DNA from: an uncultured Oscillospiraceae bacterium
GTDB lineage: Bacteria; Bacillota; Clostridia; Oscillospirales; Oscillospiraceae
DNA length: 13,659 nt
Direction of reading: 5' to 3'
Assembly: GCA_910579725.1 (NCBI GenBank)
Contig: CAJTUD010000072.1
Span: 1-13,659 of the forward strand
The notes under the pieces are model-generated. The model saw nothing but the letters and a program-made list of their open reading frames with translations. It did not search any database and was not told where the DNA came from. Below are positions 13,631 to 13,659 of the stretch, piece after piece. The position numbers and the translations under genes are program-made. Each line of letters begins with the position of its first letter. Position 1 is the stretch's first letter.

Positions 13631-13659
13631 TTACTGCCCTCATGAGAGGACAGCAGTCA
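13631..13659. other. Disrupted edge sequence next to the SpaA-like gene
   Basis: All three - strand frames carry a stop within about the last 60 bases, and the SpaA unit loses its expected start. CTGCCCTC and GAGGACAG around ATGA form an imperfect 8-bp inverted repeat. It may be a frameshift, a deletion or an assembly artefact at the fragment end. Confidence 0.4.

Overview
The window looks like part of an integrative and conjugative element (ICE) of a Clostridia-type Bacillota, with the Oscillospiraceae/Lachnospiraceae gut lineages the best guess. Evidence: high GC content, strong purine-rich Shine-Dalgarno sites in front of most genes, and a typical clostridial ICE gene set (Maff2-family protein, TrbL/VirB6-like membrane protein, PrgI-family protein, VirB4 ATPase, SpaA-like surface protein). 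Taxonomy and family names rest on recalled family features, not on a search. Both edges cut genes, so this is probably an assembly fragment.

Layout. Bases 1-1839 (+ strand): a Y-family DNA polymerase lacking its N-terminus, overlapped by a YolD-like partner gene. Everything from 13630 down to 1848 except one gene lies on the - strand and reads, in transcription order: a SpaA-like surface protein ending in LPRTGY, a GC hairpin, a Maff2-family protein, a 165-aa unknown, then (after an opposing gene) a TrbL/VirB6-like protein, a 227-aa unknown, a DUF4406-like protein, a 75-aa unknown, a cytosine-5 DNA methyltransferase split over two overlapping frames, a tandem ribbon-helix-helix protein, PrgI, a 195-aa protein and VirB4. 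The opposing gene at 9539-11629 is a complete UvrD/PcrA-type helicase with its own near-consensus promoter; it meets the 165-aa gene tail to tail with 2 bases between.

How it may work together. VirB4, PrgI, the TrbL-like protein and Maff2 are mating-channel parts of a Gram-positive type IV secretion system, and the SpaA-like protein may help cell contact. The methyltransferase, DUF4406-like protein and two unknowns sit between trbL-like and prgI-like genes in one tight, co-oriented run; protection of transferred DNA is a reasonable guess for the methyltransferase. The polymerase/YolD pair and the helicase are DNA-repair cargo.

Most notable points: (1) the methyltransferase, with motifs I-VIII in one frame and IX-X in another, a 461-base dual-coding overlap, and an SD for the second frame lying inside codons of the first; (2) a 108-bp palindrome-rich in-frame insert in virB4; (3) a 7-bp inverted repeat centred on the -35 box of the helicase promoter; (4) a shared 8-base SD placed 8 bases before a non-ATG codon in two transfer genes. 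No rRNA, tRNA, CRISPR array, oriT or att site was recognised, and no gene-free stretch exceeds 300 bases.
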